From Burkholderiales bacterium (GTDB taxonomy: Bacteria; Pseudomonadota; Gammaproteobacteria; Burkholderiales; Burkholderiaceae_C): a DNA stretch of 43,114 nucleotides. The stretch spans positions 1 to 43,114 of the forward strand of contig JAGWTP010000023.1 of the NCBI GenBank assembly GCA_028868895.1, given 5' to 3'. Every line of letters starts with the position of its first letter. Within the stretch, counting starts at the first letter, position 1. Below, piece by piece: positions 24,736 to 34,081 of this stretch. The notes under the pieces are model-generated. The model searched no databases and had not been told where the DNA came from. It saw only the letters and a program-made list of their open reading frames with translations. Both the position numbers and the translations under genes were made by a program.

Positions 24736-27700
24736 TCCCGAGCGTGTGGATCGTCGCCCACCGTCGCTCGATCCTGTTCCTGCTCGCGCTGGTGGCCGCG
24801 GTGGGGCTGTACACCGCCACGCAGATGGCGGTCTCGCTGTTCCCGACCGTCGACTTCCCGCGCGTCGTGGTCTCGCTCGATGCCGGCGACCGCCCGGCCG
24901 AGCAGATGCTGCTGCTGGTGACCACGCCGGTCGAAGAAGCGGTGCGGCGCGTGCCCGGCGTCGAGTCGGTGCGCTCGACCACCAGCCGTGGCGTGGCCGA
25001 GATCTCGATCAACTTCGGCTGGGGCCTGGACATGGCCTCCGCGACGCTGCAGATCAACGCCGCGATCACGCAGATCCTGCCCACGCTGCCCACCGGCACG
25101 CAGATGTCGGTCAAGCGCATGGACCCGACCGCGTTCCCGATCATTGCCTACAGCCTGACCTCGCCGACGCGCTCGCTCACCGAACTGCACGACCTGGCGC
25201 AGTTCCAGCTGCGCCCGCAACTCTCCAACATCACCGGGGTGGCCCGGGTGCAGGTGATCGGCGGCGCGATCGAGGAGTACCGGGTCGACGTGCAACCGCA
25301 GCGGCTGCAGGCGTTCGGGCTGTCGATCGACGACGTGGCGCGTGCGCTCAACGCCACCAACGTGGTGAGCGCGGTCGGCCGGCTCGAAGACCGCTACAAG
25401 CTGTTCCTGGTCGTCAGCGACTCGCGCCTGCGCGACCTCGACGCGATCCGCCAGACCATCGTGCGCACCGGCCGCAACGGCGTGATCCACCTGGACGACA
25501 TCGCCAGCGTGACGCGCTCGACCACGCCGCAGTGGATCCGCGTCACCGCCGACGGCCGCGACGCGGTGCTGTTCCAGGTCTACCAGCAGCCCGGCGGCAA
25601 CAGCGTGCAGATCGCCAAGGACGTGCGCGCCAAGCTGGCGTCGATGAAGGGGATGATTCCGCCCGACGTGAAGGTCGCGAACTGGTACGACCAGAGCGTG
25701 ATCGTGCTCGACTCGGCCGCCAGCGTGCGCGACGCGATCCTGATCGGCATCGGGCTGGCCGCGATGGTGCTGTTCGCGTTCCTGCGCAACCTGAAGATCA
25801 CGCTGATCGCGATCGTGGTCGTGCCCACGGTGCTGGCCGCCACGGTCGTGCTGCTCGATGTCGCCGGCATGAACTTCAACATCATGACGCTGGGCGGCAT
25901 GGCCGCGGCCGTGGGCCTGATCATCGACGACGCGATCGTGATGATCGAGCACATCGTGCGCCGCCTGCGCGGCGCGGTCGGCGAGCACCACGGCATCGTG
26001 ATGGCGGCGGCGACCGAGTTCGCCCGGCCGCTGGCCGGCTCGTCGGCGGCCACGATCGTGATCTTCATCCCGCTGGCGTTCCTGACCGGCGTCACCGGTG
26101 CGTTCTTCAAGGCGTTGTCGCTGACGATGGCCTCGGGGCTGGTCATATCGTTCCTGGTGGCGTTCCTGGCCGTGCCGCTGCTCGGCGACCGTTTCCTGAA
26201 CGATCGCGACGCGAATCAGGAAGAAGGCGGTCGCCTGACCGACTGGATGCACGGCCGCTACGACGCGCTGATGCGCCGGCTGCTGAACCGGCCGTGGCTG
26301 CTCGCGCTGGGCATCGTGCCGTTGCTGGCGCTGGGCGCGCTGGCGTACCAGCGCGTCGGCTCGGGTTTCATGCCGGCGATGGACGAGGGCGGCTTCATCC
26401 TCGACTACCGCAGCCAGCCGGGCACGGCGTTGTCGGAAACCGACCGGCTGCTGCGCCAGGTCGAGGCGATCGTGCGCGCCACGCCCGAGGTGCAGACCTT
26501 CTCGCGCCGCACCGGTACCGGCATGGGCGGCGGGCTGGTCGAGGCCAACGAGGGCGACTTCTTCATCCGCCTGAAGCCGCTGCCGCGGCGACCGATCGAC
26601 GAGGTGATGCAGGACATCCGTACCCGGGTGGAACGCGAGGTGCCGGGGCTGAGCATCGAGATGTCGCAGTTGATGGAGGACATGATCGGCGACCTCACCG
26701 CGGTGCCGCAGCCGATCGAGATCAAGCTGTTTTCCGACGACCCGGCGCAGTTGCAGGCGCTGGCACTGAAGGTCGCCGCGGCTGCTGCCAGGATTCCCGG
26801 CGTGGTCGACGTGCGCAACGGCATCAACCCGGCCGGCGACGCGCTCGAGGTGCGCATCGACCGCACCCGCGCCGCGCTCGAGGGCGTCGACCCCGACTCG
26901 GCCACCCGCCAGCTCAGCGACTACCTCAGCGGCACCGTGACGACGCAGCTGCTGCAGGGGCCCAAGACGATCGGCGTGCGCGTCTGGGTGCCCGGCCACG
27001 AGCGGCGCACGCCCGAAGACGTCGCGCTGCTGCGCATGAAGGCGAGCGACGGTCACCTGTTCCCGCTGGAGCGCATCGCCACGATCGAGGCCGTCAGCGG
27101 CCAGCCGCAGATCAACCGCGACAACCTCAAGCGCATGGTCGCGGTCACCGGGCGCATCGAGGGGCGCTCGATGGGCGCGGTGATCGCCGACGTGAAGACG
27201 GTGATGGCCCGGCCCGGCCTGCTGCCGCCCAGCGTGTACTACGAACTCGGTGGTCTGTACCAGCAGCAGCAGATCGCGTTCAAGGGCCTGATCCTGGTGT
27301 TCCTGGCCGCGCTGGCGCTGGTGTTCGTGCTGCTGCTGTTCCTGTACGAGCGCTTCCGCGTCACGCTGGCGATCATGGCGATCCCGCTGCTGTCGATCTC
27401 GGGCGTGTTCATCGGGTTGTGGGTGGCCGGGATCGAGCTCAACATCTCCTCGATGATGGGCATGACGATGATCGTGGGCATCGTCACCGAGGCGGCGGTG
27501 TTCTACTTCTCGGAGTACGAGATGCTGTCCGCGGAAGGCACCGGCGATCTGCTCGAACGCCTGATCCTGGCGGGCAAGAACCGGATGCGCCCGATCGCGA
27601 TGACGACGGTTGCCGCGATCCTGACGCTGCTGCCGCTGGCGCTGGCCATCGGCCAGGGCTCGGCGATGCAGCAGCCGCTGGCGGTGGCGATCGTCGCCGG

Positions 27701-27782
27701 CCTGACGCTGCAACTGCCACTGGTGCTGCTGGTGATGCCGGTGATCTACTGGATGCTGGAGCGCGGGCCGCAGGAGGTGTAG
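24732..27782 (+). CDS. RND-superfamily efflux permease of unclear substrate class
   Basis: A 1,016-residue 12-helix proton antiporter with two large periplasmic loops. TM4 reads AAAVGLIIDDAIVMIEH, a double Asp as in AcrB (Asp407/408). TM11 reads RMRPIAMT, the drug-pump form. But at the position of AcrB Lys940 (SAKNAI) TM10 has Glu (GIVTEAAVFYF), as metal pumps do (CusA: AAEFGV). The proton relay is thus a mixture and the usual drug-or-metal call by motif fails. It lies downstream of a two-component system and the metal genes, so either substrate class is possible. The ATG overlaps the adaptor stop (ATGA). Confidence 0.92.
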   Translation: MIPSVWIVAHRRSILFLLALVAAVGLYTATQMAVSLFPTVDFPRVVVSLDAGDRPAEQMLLLVTTPVEEAVRRVPGVESVRSTTSRGVAEISINFGWGLDMASATLQINAAITQILPTLPTGTQMSVKRMDPTAFPIIAYSLTSPTRSLTELHDLAQFQLRPQLSNITGVARVQVIGGAIEEYRVDVQPQRLQAFGLSIDDVARALNATNVVSAVGRLEDRYKLFLVVSDSRLRDLDAIRQTIVRTGRNGVIHLDDIASVTRSTTPQWIRVTADGRDAVLFQVYQQPGGNSVQIAKDVRAKLASMKGMIPPDVKVANWYDQSVIVLDSAASVRDAILIGIGLAAMVLFAFLRNLKITLIAIVVVPTVLAATVVLLDVAGMNFNIMTLGGMAAAVGLIIDDAIVMIEHIVRRLRGAVGEHHGIVMAAATEFARPLAGSSAATIVIFIPLAFLTGVTGAFFKALSLTMASGLVISFLVAFLAVPLLGDRFLNDRDANQEEGGRLTDWMHGRYDALMRRLLNRPWLLALGIVPLLALGALAYQRVGSGFMPAMDEGGFILDYRSQPGTALSETDRLLRQVEAIVRATPEVQTFSRRTGTGMGGGLVEANEGDFFIRLKPLPRRPIDEVMQDIRTRVEREVPGLSIEMSQLMEDMIGDLTAVPQPIEIKLFSDDPAQLQALALKVAAAAARIPGVVDVRNGINPAGDALEVRIDRTRAALEGVDPDSATRQLSDYLSGTVTTQLLQGPKTIGVRVWVPGHERRTPEDVALLRMKASDGHLFPLERIATIEAVSGQPQINRDNLKRMVAVTGRIEGRSMGAVIADVKTVMARPGLLPPSVYYELGGLYQQQQIAFKGLILVFLAALALVFVLLLFLYERFRVTLAIMAIPLLSISGVFIGLWVAGIELNISSMMGMTMIVGIVTEAAVFYFSEYEMLSAEGTGDLLERLILAGKNRMRPIAMTTVAAILTLLPLALAIGQGSAMQQPLAVAIVAGLTLQLPLVLLVMPVIYWMLERGPQEV

Positions 27783-27815
27783 CGCGGCTCGGCCGGCCGG
27801 CGTCGCACCGGCACA

Positions 27816-27837
27816 CGCTGCCGGCATGCCGGCAGCG
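27816..27837. terminator. Putative bidirectional terminator hairpin
   Basis: A perfect 22-bp palindrome (CGCTGCCGGCA and its complement) lies in the 63-bp gap between the convergent RND permease and folE2 genes. It can form an 11-bp stem from either strand. There is no T-run, as is common in high-GC genomes. Confidence 0.6.
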
Positions 27838-27845
27838 CACGGCGC

Positions 27846-28640
27846 TCAGGTGCGCTCGATGCGCGCGTACGCCGAGTGGGCGTGGATCGACTCGAAGTTC
27901 TCGACCTCGACGCGGTAGCGGCCCACGCGCGCGTCGGCGTTCAGGCGCAGCGCCACGTCGCGCACCATGTCTTCGACGAATTTGGGGTTCTCGTAGGCGC
28001 GCTCGGTGATCCACTTTTCGTCGGCACGCTTGAGCATCGGCCAGATCTCGCTCGAAGCCGAGTCTTCGGCGAAGCGCACCAGTTCGCTCCAGTCGATGTC
28101 CTGCAGCACTTCGACCCGGATCGTCACGTGCGAGCGCTGGTTGTGCGCGCCGTAGTCGGAGATCTCCTTCGAGCACGGGCACAGCGACTTCACCGGCACG
28201 GTGACTTCGGCCCAGACGGTGGTCGCGCCGCTGCGCGCCTCGGCGGTCCAGCGTCCCTGGTATTCGAGCAGGCTTTGCACGCCGCTGACCGGCGCGCGCT
28301 TGCGCAGGAAGAACGGAAAGCGCGCGTCGATGCGGCCCTCGGTGGCGTGCAGCTTGTCGAGCATCGCGGCCAGCTCGCGGCGCAGCATCGGCGCGTCGAG
28401 CGGGGCGTCGAGCGCGTCGAGCCAGGCCACGAAGCGCGACATGTGGGTGCCCTTGCGCTCCGCCGGCAGCGCAACGTCGAGGTCCCACACCGCCACGGTC
28501 GGCGACTCCGTCACTCCGATGCGCAGCAGCAGCGGATAGCGCACGCTCTTGACGCCGACGCGCTGGATCGCCAGATGGCGTTCGTCACGCTCGCTTTGCG
28601 TGTCGGGGATGTGCAGCAGCGCGTCTTTCAGATTGCTCAT
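27846..28640 (-). CDS. folE2: GTP cyclohydrolase I type IB (FolE2)
   Basis: A 264-residue cytosolic enzyme converting GTP to 7,8-dihydroneopterin triphosphate, the first step of tetrahydrofolate synthesis. The FolE2 signature CPCSKEISDYGAHNQRSH holds the metal-ligand Cys; the glutamates and histidines of the C-terminus (ENFESIHAHSAYA) are also present. Type IB enzymes can work with Mn or Fe and often replace the strictly Zn-dependent FolE. It is 88 nt downstream of dxs and could be co-transcribed with it. The ATG at 28640 gives the usual MSNLKDAL-like start. No Zur-like site was seen upstream. Confidence 0.95.
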   Translation of the reverse strand: MSNLKDALLHIPDTQSERDERHLAIQRVGVKSVRYPLLLRIGVTESPTVAVWDLDVALPAERKGTHMSRFVAWLDALDAPLDAPMLRRELAAMLDKLHATEGRIDARFPFFLRKRAPVSGVQSLLEYQGRWTAEARSGATTVWAEVTVPVKSLCPCSKEISDYGAHNQRSHVTIRVEVLQDIDWSELVRFAEDSASSEIWPMLKRADEKWITERAYENPKFVEDMVRDVALRLNADARVGRYRVEVENFESIHAHSAYARIERT

Positions 28641-28728
28641 GGGTTTGATGGTCGTCACCGACGCGCAGCATGCCAGCATTCGGCCGGCCGCACCGCAACG
28701 CGGGTTTGAACCCGGCGTTCGCCGCGAT

Positions 28729-30648
28729 TCAATGGTTCACGGCGCGCACCAGTGCAGGCCGCGCGCCGAACCGCTGGAGGATCGACTGCTCGATGCCGGC
28801 GGCGTCCAGGCCGCACATCGACATCAGCTTGGCCGGGTCGCCGTGCTCGATGAACTCGTCGGGCAAGCCCAGCATGAGCACCGGAATGAGGATGCCGGCT
28901 TCGGCCAGCGACTCGAGAACGGCACTGCCGGCCCCACCCTTGAGGCAGCCGTCTTCGATTGTCACGAGCGCGTCGTGCGAGCTTGCCAGCTCCGCCACCA
29001 GCGCGGTGTCGAGCGGTTTGGCGAAGCGCATGTTGGCCACCGCCGCGTCGAGCTTGTCGGCCGCGGCCAGCGCCGGGTACAGCAGCGTGCCGAACGCGAG
29101 GATCGCGATGCGCGCACCACCCTGCCCCGCCGGCCGGGCGATCGCGCGCCGCAGTTCGCCCTTGCCGAACGCGAAGTCGAGCAGTTCGCCCGGGCCGCCC
29201 TGCGCGAGCACGCCCACGCCGCTTCCGCGCGGGTAGCGCACCGCCACCGGGTGGTGCTGGCGAAACGCGGTGGTCAGCGCCATGCGGCACTCGCGTTCAT
29301 CGGCCGGCGTCAGCACGCTCATGTTCGGGATGCAGCGCAGGTACGCGATGTCGTAGGCGCCGGCATGGGTGGGCCCGTCGGCGCCGACCAGCCCGGCGCG
29401 GTCGAGCGCGAACACGACCGGCAGGTTCTGGATCGCCACGTCGTGGATGAGTTGGTCGTAGGCGCGCTGCAGGAACGTGGAGTAGATCGCGACCACCGGC
29501 TTGAGCCCCTCGCAGGCCAGGCCGGCGGCGAAGGTCACGGCATGCTGCTCGGCGATGCCCACGTCGTGGTAGCGCTTCGGAAACCGCTGCTCGAACTCGA
29601 CCAGCCCGGAGCCTTCGCGCATCGCCGGGGTGATGCCGATCAGGCGCTCGTCGGCCGCGGCCATGTCGCACAGCCACTCGCCGAACACCTGGGTGAAGGT
29701 CATCTTGCCGGGCGACGCGGGCTTGGGCAGGCCGACCGCGGGGTCGAACTTGCCCGGTCCGTGGTACCAGACCGGGTCGGCCTCGGCGAGCTTGTAGCCG
29801 TAGCCCTTCTTCGTGACGACGTGCAGGAACTGCGGGCCCTTGAGGTGGCGCAGGTTCTCGAGCGTGGGGATCAGCGAGTCGAGGTCGTGGCCGTCGATCG
29901 GACCGACGTAGTTGAAGCCGAACTCCTCGAAGATGGTGCCGGGCACGACCATGCCCTTGGCATGCTCCTCGAGGCGCTTGGCGAGTTCGAACAGCGGCGG
30001 CGCGAGCTGAAGCATCGACTTCGCGGTGTCGCGCGCGGTGGCGTAGAAGCGGCCGCTCATCAGCCGTGCCAGGTGGCGATTGAGCGCGCCCACCGGGGGC
30101 GAGATCGACATGTCGTTGTCGTTCAGGATCACCAGCATGTCGGCGTGCGCGACGCCGCCGTTGTTCAGCGCCTCGAACGCCATGCCGGCGCTCATCGCGC
30201 CGTCGCCGATGATCGCCACCGCCTTGCGGTCCTCGCCCTTCAGGCGTGCCGCCACCGCCATGCCGAGCGCGGCCGAGATCGAGGTCGACGAATGCGCGGT
30301 GCCGAAGGCGTCGTACTCGCTTTCTTCGCGGCGCGGGAAGCCCGACACGCCGCCCAGCTGGCGCAGTGTGTTCATGCGCTCGCGCCGGCCGGTCAGGATC
30401 TTGTGCGGGTAAGTCTGGTGGCCGACATCCCACACCAGCCGGTCGTAGGGCGTGTTGAATACGTGGTGCAGCGCGATCGTGAGTTCCACGGTGCCCAGGT
30501 TCGACGACAGGTGGCCGCCGGTCTGCGACACGCTGTGCAGGACGAAGTCGCGCAGTTCGCCGGCGAGCTGCTTGAGCTCGGCGCGCGACAGGCGGCGCAC
30601 GTCGGCCGGACTGGCGATGGTTTCGAGGAGTGGGTGGTTCTTCATCAT
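28729..30648 (-). CDS. dxs: 1-deoxy-D-xylulose-5-phosphate synthase
   Basis: A 639-residue thiamine-diphosphate enzyme that condenses pyruvate and glyceraldehyde 3-phosphate, the entry step of the MEP isoprenoid pathway. Cofactor motifs include [16 protein letters not shown] and [19 protein letters not shown] contains the catalytic Glu, and the DRAG segment ([15 protein letters not shown]) is intact. Length is normal. It starts right after the ispA stop codon, with no gap, so dxs and ispA are coupled; an ATG one codon later is an equal start. Housekeeping gene in a typical Burkholderiales order. Confidence 0.97.
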   Translation of the reverse strand: MMKNHPLLETIASPADVRRLSRAELKQLAGELRDFVLHSVSQTGGHLSSNLGTVELTIALHHVFNTPYDRLVWDVGHQTYPHKILTGRRERMNTLRQLGGVSGFPRREESEYDAFGTAHSSTSISAALGMAVAARLKGEDRKAVAIIGDGAMSAGMAFEALNNGGVAHADMLVILNDNDMSISPPVGALNRHLARLMSGRFYATARDTAKSMLQLAPPLFELAKRLEEHAKGMVVPGTIFEEFGFNYVGPIDGHDLDSLIPTLENLRHLKGPQFLHVVTKKGYGYKLAEADPVWYHGPGKFDPAVGLPKPASPGKMTFTQVFGEWLCDMAAADERLIGITPAMREGSGLVEFEQRFPKRYHDVGIAEQHAVTFAAGLACEGLKPVVAIYSTFLQRAYDQLIHDVAIQNLPVVFALDRAGLVGADGPTHAGAYDIAYLRCIPNMSVLTPADERECRMALTTAFRQHHPVAVRYPRGSGVGVLAQGGPGELLDFAFGKGELRRAIARPAGQGGARIAILAFGTLLYPALAAADKLDAAVANMRFAKPLDTALVAELASSHDALVTIEDGCLKGGAGSAVLESLAEAGILIPVLMLGLPDEFIEHGDPAKLMSMCGLDAAGIEQSILQRFGARPALVRAVNH

Positions 30649-31536
30649 TCAGCTGTCGCGCTCCACGACCTTGTCGGCGAGCAGGCTCAGCCACGCCGCA
30701 TCGGGCAGGTCGCTGCGCGCCAGGGCCGCCTGGGCCTTGTCGCGCAGCTCGTTGGCGTGGCGGCGCGCGGCGGTCAGGCCGAGCACGGTCACGTAGGTGG
30801 GCTTGTTGTTGTCGAGGTCCTTGCCGGCGGTCTTGCCGAGGGTGGCCGAGGCCTGGGTCACGTCGAGGATGTCGTCGACCACCTGAAACGCCAGGCCGAG
30901 CGCGTCGCCGTAGTCGGCCAGCGCCGCCCACTGCGCCGGCGTGGCCTGACCGCAGGCCGCACCCATCAGCACGCTGGCCTGCAGCAACGCACCGGTCTTG
31001 CGGTGGTGCATGTCGCGCAGCGCGTGTTCGTCCAGCGGATGGCCGATGCTGGCCAGGTCGATGGCCTGGCCACCGGCCATGCCGGCGTGGCCGGCGGCAC
31101 GCGCCAGCAACGCACACAGGCGTGCCTGCAGCGCCGGCGGCACGCCTTCGTCGGGAGTGAGCACCTCGAATGCCAGGGCCTGCATCGCGTCGCCGGCGAG
31201 CATTGCCTGGGCCTCGCCGAATTGCACGTGCACGGTGGGCTTGCCGCGGCGCAGCACGTCGTTGTCCATGCAGGGCATGTCGTCGTGGATCAGCGAATAG
31301 GCGTGGATCAGCTCGACCGCGCAGGCCGCGCGCATCGCCGCGTCGCGCTGGCCATGCACGGTTTGCGCCGCGGCCAGCACGAGCAATGGGCGCACGCGCT
31401 TGCCGCCGTCGAGCACGCCGTAGCGCATCGTGCGGCCCAGGCCGGCGGGTGCGTCGCCAGGCACCCAGGTCTGCAACGCGGTCTCGACCGCGTCGACCTC
31501 GGCGTGGGCCCAGGCGTCGAACTCGGCCAGCTTCAT
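30649..31536 (-). CDS. ispA: Farnesyl diphosphate synthase
   Basis: A 295-residue polyprenyl synthase making geranyl and farnesyl diphosphate for quinones, undecaprenyl and other isoprenoids. The first Asp-rich motif is [12 protein letters not shown] and the second is VVDDILD, both intact. The substrate-binding GGKRVRP is near the N-terminus. It overlaps xseB by 4 nt (ATGA) and abuts dxs, forming the xseB-ispA-dxs operon common in proteobacteria. Confidence 0.96.
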   Translation of the reverse strand: MKLAEFDAWAHAEVDAVETALQTWVPGDAPAGLGRTMRYGVLDGGKRVRPLLVLAAAQTVHGQRDAAMRAACAVELIHAYSLIHDDMPCMDNDVLRRGKPTVHVQFGEAQAMLAGDAMQALAFEVLTPDEGVPPALQARLCALLARAAGHAGMAGGQAIDLASIGHPLDEHALRDMHHRKTGALLQASVLMGAACGQATPAQWAALADYGDALGLAFQVVDDILDVTQASATLGKTAGKDLDNNKPTYVTVLGLTAARRHANELRDKAQAALARSDLPDAAWLSLLADKVVERDS

Positions 31537-31775
31537 GGGGCCGACCAGGGCTTGAGCTGCCCGTCTTCGAGGACCTTGACCTGCTGCTCGACCGCCTCCA
31601 GCCGGGCGCGGCAGAAGTTCAGCAGATCGGCTCCGCGCTGGTAGCTTTCGAGCAGGCGATCGAGCGGCAACTGGCCCGCCTCCATGGTTGCCACCAGCCG
31701 CTCGAGCTCGCCGAGCGCGTCTTCATAACTGGGCGGCGCTGCCGCCGCGCTCGCCGATGTGGTTGACTTTGCCAT
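31533..31775 (-). CDS. xseB: Exonuclease VII small subunit
   Basis: An 80-residue subunit of exonuclease VII, which degrades single-stranded DNA together with XseA. The family core [33 protein letters not shown] is complete, followed by [18 protein letters not shown]. It is the first gene of the xseB-ispA-dxs operon. Confidence 0.96.
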   Translation of the reverse strand: MAKSTTSASAAAAPPSYEDALGELERLVATMEAGQLPLDRLLESYQRGADLLNFCRARLEAVEQQVKVLEDGQLKPWSAP

Positions 31776-31795
31776 GGCCTGAACGTTAAACGTCG

Positions 31796-31801
31796 ATTGT
31801 A
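31796..31801 (-). promoter_or_regulatory. Candidate -10 box of the xseB-ispA-dxs operon
   Basis: TACAAT on the minus strand, 20 nt ahead of the xseB ATG, with the near-palindrome AACGTTTAACGTT-like sequence between it and the gene. No convincing -35 hexamer is seen at 17 bp. Confidence 0.35.
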
Positions 31802-31899
31802 GTCAGCCGGGTCCGCCCGATGGCCGGCTTGGCACCCCCAATGGTGACGAGACTTGTCCGCCGCGCGGCCGGGCCTGCCGGCGGCGCCGGCCCGGAAGG

Positions 31900-32008
31900 T
31901 AGAATCGTGCCCCTGCCGAGCCCGGCAACCGCACGCCAACCCAGCCCCGCTGCCAGCGCTCGAGACGGGGATAGGTTCAACCCTGGAACTTGGAGATTCG
32001 CCGGGACC
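31900..32008 (+). other. Leader region of the Rieske oxygenase gene, possibly structured
   Basis: TAGAAT at 31900-31905 is a -10-like box; transcription from it would give a leader of about 97 nt. The leader can pair CCCCG (31945-31949) with CGGGG (31966-31970) and has a GCCG-AGCC-CGGC hairpin nearby. I could not match it to a known riboswitch. The remaining part of 31776-31899 shows no gene. Confidence 0.25.
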
Positions 32009-33136
32009 ATGTCCGACCTGAGCGTCAACCCGGCTGCGCTCGAGCGCAGCCGTTCGCAGCTCTCGGTCAGCAGCTATTTCGACCCCGAGGTGTACCGACG
32101 CGAGATGGCGTCGATCTTCGCCCGCAGCCCGCGCTACCTCGGCCACGAACTCGCGGTGCCCGAGATCGGCGACTACCACGCGCTGGTGCACGAAGGCGAA
32201 GGCCGCGCGCTGGTGCGCACGGCAAACGGGGTCGAGCTGATCTCGAACGTCTGCCGCCACCGCCAGGCGCTGATGCTTCGCGGGCGAGGCAGTGTTCGTG
32301 CCCAAGGTGGCAGCGAGCACATCGTGTGCCCGTTGCACCGCTGGACCTACGACCTGCAGGGCCGGCTGATCGGCGCGCCGCATTTCGCCGACGACCCGTG
32401 CTTGAACCTCAACAATTACCCGGTGCAGACCTGGAACGGGATGGTATTCGAGCAGCGCGGCCGCAATGTGAGCGCCGACCTCGCGGGCCTGGGGCCCGTC
32501 GCCGACCTGAACTTCGCCGGCCACGTGCTCGACCACGTGCAACTGCACGAGTGCGACTACAACTGGAAGACCTTCATCGAGGTCTACCTCGAGGACTACC
32601 ACGTCGCACCGTTCCACCCCGGCCTGGGCCAGTTCGTCAGCTGCGAAGACCTGCGCTGGGAGTTCGGCGCACAGTATTCGGTGCAGACCGTCGGCGCCAA
32701 GAACGAGCTTGCAAGACCGGGGTCGCCGACCTACCGCCAGTGGCATGACGCGGTGCTCAGGTACCGCGGCGGCGTGCCGCCCAAGCACGGCGCGATCTGG
32801 CTGACCTGCTACCCCACGGTGATGGTCGAGTGGTACCCGCACGTGCTGGTGGTCTCCACGCTGGTGCCCAAGGGGCCGCAAAAGACGCTCAATCTGGTCG
32901 AGTTCTACTACCCCGAAGAGATCCAGGCCTTCGAGCGCGAGTTCGTCCAGGCCCAGCAGGCTGCGTACTGGGAGACCTGCGCCGAGGACGACGAGATTGC
33001 GCTGCGCATGGACGCCGGCCGGCGTGCGCTGCTGGAACGCGGCGACGATGAGACCGGCCCGTACCAGAGCCCGATGGAAGACGGCATGCAGCAGTTCCAC
33101 GAGTGGTATCGGCGCGAGATGAGCACGCCGGTCTGA
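32009..33136 (+). CDS. Rieske-type ring-hydroxylating oxygenase, alpha-subunit-like
   Basis: A 375-residue non-heme iron oxygenase. The N-terminal Rieske domain binds 2Fe-2S through CRH (about residue 80) and CPLH (about 107). The catalytic domain has the mononuclear iron histidines in LEDYHVAPFHPGL, preceded by NWKTFIEVY. This layout is shared by choline/carnitine monooxygenases and aromatic-ring dioxygenases. No ferredoxin or reductase partner gene is adjacent, so the substrate and electron donor are unknown. Similar genes lie next to xseB-ispA-dxs in related bacteria as I remember them. The ATG at 32009 is chosen for the family start. Confidence 0.88.
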   Translation: MSDLSVNPAALERSRSQLSVSSYFDPEVYRREMASIFARSPRYLGHELAVPEIGDYHALVHEGEGRALVRTANGVELISNVCRHRQALMLRGRGSVRAQGGSEHIVCPLHRWTYDLQGRLIGAPHFADDPCLNLNNYPVQTWNGMVFEQRGRNVSADLAGLGPVADLNFAGHVLDHVQLHECDYNWKTFIEVYLEDYHVAPFHPGLGQFVSCEDLRWEFGAQYSVQTVGAKNELARPGSPTYRQWHDAVLRYRGGVPPKHGAIWLTCYPTVMVEWYPHVLVVSTLVPKGPQKTLNLVEFYYPEEIQAFEREFVQAQQAAYWETCAEDDEIALRMDAGRRALLERGDDETGPYQSPMEDGMQQFHEWYRREMSTPV

Positions 33137-33182
33137 ACCCCGATCGCGGGTCGTGTCGATCGCGCCGCGGCAGAATCGCGGC

Positions 33183-34073
33183 ATGACTGCACCGTGGCTG
33201 ATGGTTCTCGCATCGTTCCTGTTCGCGACGATGGGCGTGTGCGTGAAACTGGCCTCGGCCCACTACGCGCCCGGCGAGATCATGTTCTACCGCGGTCTGA
33301 CCGGCGCGGTGCTGATCCTGGCACTGGCGCGCTCGCGTGGCGTGGCGCTCGCCACCCGCATGCCGGCCGCGCACTTCTGGCGCAGCCTGAGCGGCGTGGT
33401 CGCGATGTTCCTGTGGTTCTACTCGCTGGGCAACCTGCCGCTGGCCACCGCGATGACGCTGAACTACATGTCGTCGGTGTGGATGGCACTGTTCCTGATC
33501 GGCGGGGCCGCGATGCTCGGCGGCACACGGGTCGACGGCCGGCTGATCGCCACCGTGCTGCTGGGCTTCGCCGGCGTCGCGCTGATCCTGCGCCCGACCA
33601 TCGCGCAGGACCAACTCTGGTACGGCCTGGTCGGCCTGCTGTCGGGCATGATCTCGGCCACCGCGTACCTGCAGGTCTCGGCGCTGGCGCGCGCCGGCGA
33701 GCCCGAGATCCGGATCGTCTTCTACTTCTCGATCGGCGGCGCGCTGTTCGGCCTGCTCACGATGCTGTGGAGCGGCAGCCACGCGCACACGCTGCGGGGC
33801 CTGGCGCTGCTGCTCGCGGTGGGCGTGCTGGCCACCGTCGCGCAGCTCATGATGACGCGCGCCTACAGCACCGGGCGCACGCTCGTCAACGCCAGCCTGC
33901 AGTACCTGGGCATCGCGTTCTCGTTCGGCTACGGCGTGCTGCTGTTCGCCGACCGCATGACCTGGATGGCGCTGGCCGGCATGCTGCTGATCGTCGGCGC
34001 CGGGTTGTGCGCCACGCTGCTGCGCGGCCGCAGCGCCTACCGCGAGACCGCCAGTGTCCCGCTCGAAAGTTGA
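33183..34073 (+). CDS. EamA/DMT-family permease
   Basis: A 296-residue inner-membrane transporter with ten helices in two EamA repeats (WLMVLASFLFATMGVCVKLAS opens the first; the second starts near GLVGLLSGMISATAYLQV). It resembles the RhaT/YdcZ-like and S-adenosylmethionine-type DMT exporters, but the substrate cannot be read. Unlike the DMT protein at 14073 it has no His-rich tail. It is followed 8 nt later by the sulfurtransferase gene, so the two are probably one operon, possibly with the oxygenase upstream (46-nt gap). Confidence 0.88.
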   Translation: MTAPWLMVLASFLFATMGVCVKLASAHYAPGEIMFYRGLTGAVLILALARSRGVALATRMPAAHFWRSLSGVVAMFLWFYSLGNLPLATAMTLNYMSSVWMALFLIGGAAMLGGTRVDGRLIATVLLGFAGVALILRPTIAQDQLWYGLVGLLSGMISATAYLQVSALARAGEPEIRIVFYFSIGGALFGLLTMLWSGSHAHTLRGLALLLAVGVLATVAQLMMTRAYSTGRTLVNASLQYLGIAFSFGYGVLLFADRMTWMALAGMLLIVGAGLCATLLRGRSAYRETASVPLES

Positions 34074-34081
34074 AGCCCCCG

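Noticed and set aside
28701-28714. Palindrome CGGGTT-TG-AACCCG between dxs and folE2
   Set aside because: Too short and GC-rich to call an operator or terminator without conservation data.
31910-31945. CCCGGCAACC followed by GCCAACCC, reminiscent of a SAM-I riboswitch core
   Set aside because: The rest of the SAM-I pairing pattern and a matching sulfur or methionine gene are missing; only a covariance search could revive it.
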